From Actinomycetota bacterium (GTDB lineage Bacteria > Actinomycetota > Actinomycetes > S36-B12 > UBA5976), in NCBI GenBank assembly GCA_026392535.1, contig JAPLBX010000062.1, forward strand, positions 1-27,218: a stretch of DNA of 27,218 nt. Reading direction: 5' to 3'. This document shows, in pieces, positions 22,744 to 27,218 of the stretch. The notes beneath the pieces were generated by a model, which made no database searches, was not told where the DNA came from, and saw only the letters and a list, made by a program, of their open reading frames with translations. Both the position numbers and the translations under genes were made by a program. The first letter of the stretch is position 1. Each line of letters opens with the position of its first letter.

Positions 22744-22857
22744 TTCTTCGCCCTCTTCATTTTTCTCAATACTCATTAAATCTTCTCAAGACTCTTCATT
22801 TTCTTAATACTCAACATATTTCTCAATACTCGTCATTATTCTGAATACTCTTAGAGC
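22744..22857 (+). repeat. Six imperfect ~19-bp tandem repeats before the fakA-recG gene
   Basis: Copies begin with TTCT at 22744, 22763, 22783, 22801, 22820 and 22839 (steps of 19, 20, 18, 19 and 19). The core of most copies is TTCTCAATACTC; the first copy is the most divergent. The last copy carries the TACTCT hexamer that fits as the -10 of the gene, so each copy holds a -10-like element. Copies are contiguous, so this is not a CRISPR array. Confidence 0.8.
22846..22851 (+). promoter_or_regulatory. -10 box of leaderless fakA-recG
   Basis: TACTCT ends exactly six bases before the GTG start, which has no ribosome site. It is part of the last 19-bp repeat. Confidence 0.5.
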
Positions 22858-25800
22858 GTGGATGAGATGTTCGATGCAGCGATTGTGCGCCGGTGGGCAG
22901 AACTAGGTGTCGAACTTTTGGCCAAACATCGCCTTGAGCTAAATGCCTTGAATGTATTTCCGATCCCAGATGGTGACACCGGAACAAACCTTTACTTAAC
23001 TTTTAAAGCTGCGGCCCAAGCGGAAAGCGCTCGCACAGGCCGAATTGATGATGCACAAGATGCCTTAAACGAAATGGCTCGTGGTGCTTTGATGGGAGCG
23101 CGCGGCAATAGCGGTGTGATTTTGGCGCAAACTTTGCAAGCTTTTGCTCAGAGTGCAAAAGAAAATGAATTTCTGAATTTCTCAGCATTAATGAAATCGG
23201 GAGCAATAGCGGCACGAAGTGCAGTTTCCAATCCGCAAGAAGGAACAGTGTTGACAGTTCTTGATGCGGTTGCGAATTCGCAGGCAGAAGATCCAAGTAG
23301 TGCGGGAGATGTGGCGCGCGACGCCTTGGCTAAAACCCCAGAGATGTTGCCGGCCTTAAAGATGGCTGGAGTAGTAGACGCTGGTGGACGGGGAGTTGTG
23401 CTGCTGCTTGATGCGCTCGCTGCTGCCTGGAACCAAAAACCTAATGAGTCAGCATCAGTTGGTTTTGTGCCCGAATCAGTTCCACAAATGATTGATTGCA
23501 AATCCGATGGCAAATTTGAACTGATGTTTCTGATTCCTACCATTTCGTTGGATGAAGTCACAAAATCAATTAACAATTTGGGCACTAGTTTGGTGGTGAC
23601 AACCGGCGAAGATGTTTCGCAAGTTCACATCCATCTCGAAGATCCATCTCAGGCGATTTCAAAAATAAGAAACATCGCCACCCCAAAGAACATTCGAATT
23701 GAATTGCTTGAAGTAACCAAACGCGAGCGAGCGGTTGTCGTGCAAGCTTTTGGCAGTGGCATAGTCCAACAGCTTGCTGAGTTGGGCGCATTCGTAGTTG
23801 CATCCGAGCCAGATGAACGTTCGAGTGTTTCTGACTTTGTGGATGCGGCAATCCGTTCAGAAGCGAAAGAAATCATTTTGGTAGCAGGTGACCGCGACTC
23901 TGTTCAAGTGACTGAATTGGCTGCAAAAATGTTGAAAGAGCTTGGGATTCAGGCCGCAGTAGTGCCTGCAGTTTCAATACCAGCAGCTTTAGTCGCAGTG
24001 TCTATGTTTGACGAATCAGGTGATTTGAAATCTGCCACTGACAAAATGATTGCCGCATGTGAAGCTGTTACTTCAGTTGCAATTTCAAAAGCGAACCGGG
24101 ATTCCGCTATGGCATTAGGTGAAATTAAGAGCGGAAACTTTCTCTTGCTTGTCGAAAGCGAAATTGTCACGTTTGGAGAATCAATTGAATCGCTAATTGA
24201 GAAACTTCAGCAAATCTCAGCGGCTGGCATTAGTGGGGTTGGAATAATGCACGGACTTAATACGCCCTTAAAAGAAATCATTGGTGGACAGACTGGCACC
24301 TCTCTATATAAGTCATTTGGAATAAAAACGGTTGAAGATGCTTTGCGTCATTTCCCACATCGTTACGCAACTCGTGGTGAGTTGACGGAAATGCTTGGCT
24401 TAAAGGTTGATGAGCAAGTTACCATCATGGCGCAAATCACTTCAGTGACAAATCGTCCGATGAGAAATAAGCGTGGCAGCCTTTTAGAAGTAGTTGTCAG
24501 TGATGGAACCGGAAGTTTGAAATTAACTTTTTTCAATCAAGCTTGGCGCGAGCGGGAGTTAGTTGCGGGCCGAAGTGGAATGTTTAGCGGGAAAATTACT
24601 GAATTCAAAGGCACACGCCAACTAGCTCACCCGACATACATGTTGATTCCAACCGACGCAGAGCCAGACCCAGAAGCCGCAGCCGCATTTTCTAGGGCGT
24701 TAATCGCGGTTTATCCGGCCACAAACAATTTTCCTTCCTGGAGATTTGAGCGCATCATCGATTTGATCTTGGACGGTCTAGATCCTCTCATCAAAGATGG
24801 ATTGAACTCTGACTTGGAAAAGGCGCATGGTTTCACAACTCTTTACCAGGCTTTTGTAAACATCCATCGGCCCGAAACCTATGGACAAGTAGTCGCTGCG
24901 CGCGAACGTTTTGTTTTCGAAGAAGCATTTGTCTATCAAACTGTGCTTGGTTTGCGCCGAATTGAAACCGATAGATCAAATGCGATCGCCCGCCCACCTA
25001 GAAAAGATGGGCTACTTGCTGATTTTGATCAGATATTGCCTTTCGATTTAACGGATGGCCAAAATGTTGTTTGTGAAGAAATCTTCAATGACATCTCAAA
25101 CACACATCCAATGCACAGGCTTTTGCAAGGGGAAGTGGGTTCAGGTAAAACTATTTGCGCGCTTCGAGCGATGCTGGCAGTAGTGGACAACGGCGGGCAA
25201 GCTGCGTTACTTGCACCAACAGAAGTTTTGGCAAGTCAGCATTACCGTTCAATTGTGTCCATGCTTGGCAAACTGGTTTCAAACGACGGGTTGTTCGATC
25301 CACTTGGCAAACATTCAACACAAGTAACACTTTTAACTGGCTCTATGAATACAGCTGCAAAGCGTGAAGCATTGTTGGCAGCGGCCAGTGGGGCTGCGGG
25401 TATTGTGATTGGAACCCATGCAATATTCCAAGACAAAGTGCAATTTGCTGATCTTGGATTTGTAGTAGTTGATGAACAGCATCGATTTGGTGTTGAACAG
25501 CGCGCAGCTTTGGCTGCAAAATCAATCGAGGGGACCAAGCCTCACGTCTTAGTAATGACTGCCACACCAATTCCACGAACAGTGGCGATGACTGTCTTTG
25601 GAGATTTGGAAATCTCAACCCTTTCAGAACTTCCAAAAGGTCGCATTCCAATAAGCACTCACGTGGTTGCAGCACAAGAAAAACCAACGCATCTGGCTCG
25701 AGTTTGGGATCGAATTCGCGAAGAGGTAGGCAAGGGTTATCAGGCTTATGTGGTCTGTCCAAAGATTTCTGCGCAAAATACTTCTGAAGAGGAATCTGAC

Positions 25801-26430
25801 ACCGAAATTCCATCCAAAGGCAAAGCGAATGTTGAAGAGATGTTCAATTACCTATCAACCGGGCCACTTGCAGGTTTAAGAGTTGCTCAATTACACGGCT
25901 CACTCGCCAGCGACGTAAAAGACGATGTCATGCAAAGTTTCTCGCGCGGCGAAATCGATGTTCTGATTGCAACCACAGTAATTGAAGTTGGTGTGGATGT
26001 GCCAAATGCGAGCGTGATGGCAATTGTGGACGCAGAGTTCTTTGGCGTTTCACAACTACATCAACTTCGTGGACGCGTGGGACGTGGAAAGGTTCCTGGT
26101 CTTTGCTTACTCGTTACAAATTCAGAAGCTGACAGTTCCACCCGAGAGAGAATCGAAGCGGTTGCTAGCACATTGGATGGCTTCGAACTTTCGAGAATTG
26201 ACCTTGAACAGCGCCGTGAAGGAGATGTGCTTGGCGCATCACAAAGTGGACGCAGGTCTGGGCTTCGTATGCTTCAAGTTGTGCGCGACGAGGATGTTAT
26301 TGCAAAAGCCCGTGAAATTGCTTGGAAGTTACTGCAAGCAGATCCAGAGTTGAAAAACAATTTGAGTTTGGCAAAACGAATTAAAGAAATTCAATCGGAT
26401 GAAAAGTCAGAATTCTTGGAGAAAACCTGA
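22858..26430 (+). CDS. Fused FakA-like DhaL-domain kinase and RecG helicase
   Basis: One 1190-residue frame holds two proteins that are normally separate neighbours. Residues 1 to about 463 are a FakA/YloV-type DhaL kinase: ATP/Mg motif FPIPDGDTGTNL, GARGNSGVILAQTL, and VVDAGGRGVVLLLDAL. It lacks the family's last strand. The following residues match full RecG: wedge domain (LKEIIGG...TVEDALRHFPHRYATR, OB-fold), Walker A GEVGSGKT (Lys764), DEQH (872-875), TATPIPRT, RGRVGRGK. FakA phosphorylates fatty acids with a FakB partner not seen here; RecG reverses stalled forks. Met464 could be an internal RecG start. GTG start, leaderless; the stop overlaps rsmD by one base. Confidence 0.88.
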   Translation: MDEMFDAAIVRRWAELGVELLAKHRLELNALNVFPIPDGDTGTNLYLTFKAAAQAESARTGRIDDAQDALNEMARGALMGARGNSGVILAQTLQAFAQSAKENEFLNFSALMKSGAIAARSAVSNPQEGTVLTVLDAVANSQAEDPSSAGDVARDALAKTPEMLPALKMAGVVDAGGRGVVLLLDALAAAWNQKPNESASVGFVPESVPQMIDCKSDGKFELMFLIPTISLDEVTKSINNLGTSLVVTTGEDVSQVHIHLEDPSQAISKIRNIATPKNIRIELLEVTKRERAVVVQAFGSGIVQQLAELGAFVVASEPDERSSVSDFVDAAIRSEAKEIILVAGDRDSVQVTELAAKMLKELGIQAAVVPAVSIPAALVAVSMFDESGDLKSATDKMIAACEAVTSVAISKANRDSAMALGEIKSGNFLLLVESEIVTFGESIESLIEKLQQISAAGISGVGIMHGLNTPLKEIIGGQTGTSLYKSFGIKTVEDALRHFPHRYATRGELTEMLGLKVDEQVTIMAQITSVTNRPMRNKRGSLLEVVVSDGTGSLKLTFFNQAWRERELVAGRSGMFSGKITEFKGTRQLAHPTYMLIPTDAEPDPEAAAAFSRALIAVYPATNNFPSWRFERIIDLILDGLDPLIKDGLNSDLEKAHGFTTLYQAFVNIHRPETYGQVVAARERFVFEEAFVYQTVLGLRRIETDRSNAIARPPRKDGLLADFDQILPFDLTDGQNVVCEEIFNDISNTHPMHRLLQGEVGSGKTICALRAMLAVVDNGGQAALLAPTEVLASQHYRSIVSMLGKLVSNDGLFDPLGKHSTQVTLLTGSMNTAAKREALLAAASGAAGIVIGTHAIFQDKVQFADLGFVVVDEQHRFGVEQRAALAAKSIEGTKPHVLVMTATPIPRTVAMTVFGDLEISTLSELPKGRIPISTHVVAAQEKPTHLARVWDRIREEVGKGYQAYVVCPKISAQNTSEEESDTEIPSKGKANVEEMFNYLSTGPLAGLRVAQLHGSLASDVKDDVMQSFSRGEIDVLIATTVIEVGVDVPNASVMAIVDAEFFGVSQLHQLRGRVGRGKVPGLCLLVTNSEADSSTRERIEAVASTLDGFELSRIDLEQRREGDVLGASQSGRRSGLRMLQVVRDEDVIAKAREIAWKLLQADPELKNNLSLAKRIKEIQSDEKSEFLEKT

Positions 26431-26981
26431 TGGTCAGAGTCATATCCGGAATCGCTAAGGGACGCCAACTCAAAGTTCCCACAACAGGCACTAGACCAAC
26501 TTCCGATCGAGTTCGCGAAGCAGTTTTCACTTCGCTAACAAGTCGGCTTGGCAATTTTGCTGATTTAGTAGTTTTGGATTTGTATGCAGGTTGTGGCGCG
26601 TTCGGACTTGAAGCTATGTCACGTGGCGCAGCAAGTGCGACCTTGGTTGAGAAACATCCCGCTACTGCAAACATCATTAAGGAAAATGCAAAAACCATCG
26701 GGTTTGAAGTTGTAGTAAAGACATTAGATGTAACAGCCTTCTTAAAGGCGAATGCAATCTCAAAATTTGATTTGGTTTACATAGATCCCCCGTATGAATA
26801 TCCAAATACGGAGATAGAGGGAGTGCTTACTCTCTTACTCGAAAATGGGCATCTAGCAGCTGATGCGGTCGTAGTGGTTGAACGAAGCTCACGGGGAGAG
26901 TCATTTAAGTGGCCCACCGGCTATGAGCAGGTTCAAGAGCGTTCCTACGGAGATACTTTGGTCAAATCGGGTGTTTGCTAG
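26430..26981 (+). CDS. rsmD: 16S rRNA (guanine-966-N2)-methyltransferase
   Basis: An RsmD-family methyltransferase of 183 residues that modifies G966 of 16S rRNA with S-adenosylmethionine. It has RVISGIAKGRQLKVP at the start, TRPTSDRVREAVFTSL, the SAM-binding DLYAGCGAFGLEA (about 50-62), and the catalytic DPPY (119-122). Its ATG overlaps the recG stop (TGATG). coaD follows by nine bases, as is usual for this pair. Confidence 0.93.
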   Translation: MVRVISGIAKGRQLKVPTTGTRPTSDRVREAVFTSLTSRLGNFADLVVLDLYAGCGAFGLEAMSRGAASATLVEKHPATANIIKENAKTIGFEVVVKTLDVTAFLKANAISKFDLVYIDPPYEYPNTEIEGVLTLLLENGHLAADAVVVVERSSRGESFKWPTGYEQVQERSYGDTLVKSGVC

Positions 26982-26984
26982 GTT
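26979..26984 (+). promoter_or_regulatory. -10 box of leaderless coaD
   Basis: TAGGTT starts in the rsmD stop codon and ends six bases before the coaD ATG, which has no ribosome site. The -35 is weak (TTTGGT at a 16-base spacer). Confidence 0.45.
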
Positions 26985-26990
26985 TCGCCT

Positions 26991-27218
26991 ATGCGTAACG
27001 CGGTCTGTCCAGGTTCTTTCGATCCTGTGACCAACGGACACCTAGACGTCTTCGAACGGGCAAGTGCCATGTACGACAACGTGACTGTTGCCGTACTCAC
27101 CAATAGTTCGAAATCTGCCCTTTTTTCAGTTGAAGAACGAATCAATTTCATTGCCGAAGCTTGTTCGAAATGGAGCAATATAAAAGTTGTTTCTTTCCAA
27201 GGATTGCTAGTTGATTTT
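26991..27218 (+). CDS. coaD: Pantetheine-phosphate adenylyltransferase, 5' part
   Basis: The first 76 codons of coaD, cut by the window end. The enzyme adenylates 4'-phosphopantetheine to dephospho-CoA. The opening CPGSFDPVTNGHLDVFERA carries the nucleotidyltransferase (T/H)xGH motif as TNGH, followed by VTVAVLTNSSKSALFSVEERI, the normal start of the family. It lies directly after rsmD. Confidence 0.95.
   Translation, partial: MRNAVCPGSFDPVTNGHLDVFERASAMYDNVTVAVLTNSSKSALFSVEERINFIAEACSKWSNIKVVSFQGLLVDF

Noticed and set aside
22744..22857. The tandem repeats as a CRISPR array
   Set aside because: Units are contiguous, short and imperfect with no spacers, and no cas genes are near.
24200..24300. 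The FakA-RecG junction as a sequencing frameshift
   Set aside because: Both domains are in the same frame with no stop, and the RecG N-terminus aligns without a gap. It cannot be fully excluded without reads.

Overview
The window reads as chromosome of a small-genome, AT-leaning actinobacterium. The amino-acid biosynthesis and housekeeping genes are in typical actinobacterial order: leuA; leuB-ilvE-cimA-FAH-gltX; ndgR divergent from leuCD; a lysine-tailed HU; plsC-gpsA; ddl-thiL-rpmB; fakA/recG-rsmD-coaD. NdgR itself is an actinobacterial regulator. Overlapping stops and starts, short intergenic gaps and many apparently leaderless starts suggest a streamlined genome, for example of the freshwater acI/Nanopelagicales type. 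That lineage is an inference; I could not run a phylogeny. No phage, transposon, CRISPR array or rRNA was seen, and no gene-free stretch exceeds 300 bases.

Layout. 1-3.3 kb: the end of a membrane acyltransferase, a HAD phosphatase, a membrane-anchored protein of unknown function and a GNAT acetyltransferase. 3.3-6.3 kb (minus): leuA followed by four small genes (YkvA/DUF1232, a lone NIL domain and two unknowns). 6.3-6.46 kb: a leuA leader with a three-leucine leader peptide and mutually exclusive stems, back to back with the leuB promoter. 6.46-12.65 kb (plus): leuB, ilvE, a second attenuator-like leader (Val, Ile, Ile) with a terminator, cimA, a FAH-family hydrolase and gltX. 12.7-12.9 kb: tRNA-Gln(CUG) and tRNA-Glu(CUC). 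12.9-14.6 kb (minus): alpha/beta hydrolase and ndgR. 14.7-16.7 kb: leuCD. 16.8-17.4 kb: HU. 17.5-19.2 kb: plsC-gpsA. 19.2-20.3 kb (minus): a cystathionine lyase/synthase-family gene. 20.4-22.7 kb: ddl, thiL, rpmB. 22.7-27.2 kb: a promoter-proximal tandem repeat, one ORF fusing a FakA-like kinase to full RecG, rsmD and the start of coaD.

How it works together. leuA, leuB, leuC, leuD and ilvE give leucine; cimA gives the 2-oxobutyrate precursor of isoleucine by the citramalate route. Two separate peptide-coding leaders (Leu codons before leuA, Val/Ile codons before cimA) and a likely NdgR operator before leuC would tie these genes to amino-acid supply. gltX lies next to the two tRNAs that a non-discriminating GluRS would charge. 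The most unusual items are the cimA leader, the leuA leader, the FakA-RecG fusion, and the 19-bp repeats whose last copy supplies the fusion gene's -10 box.
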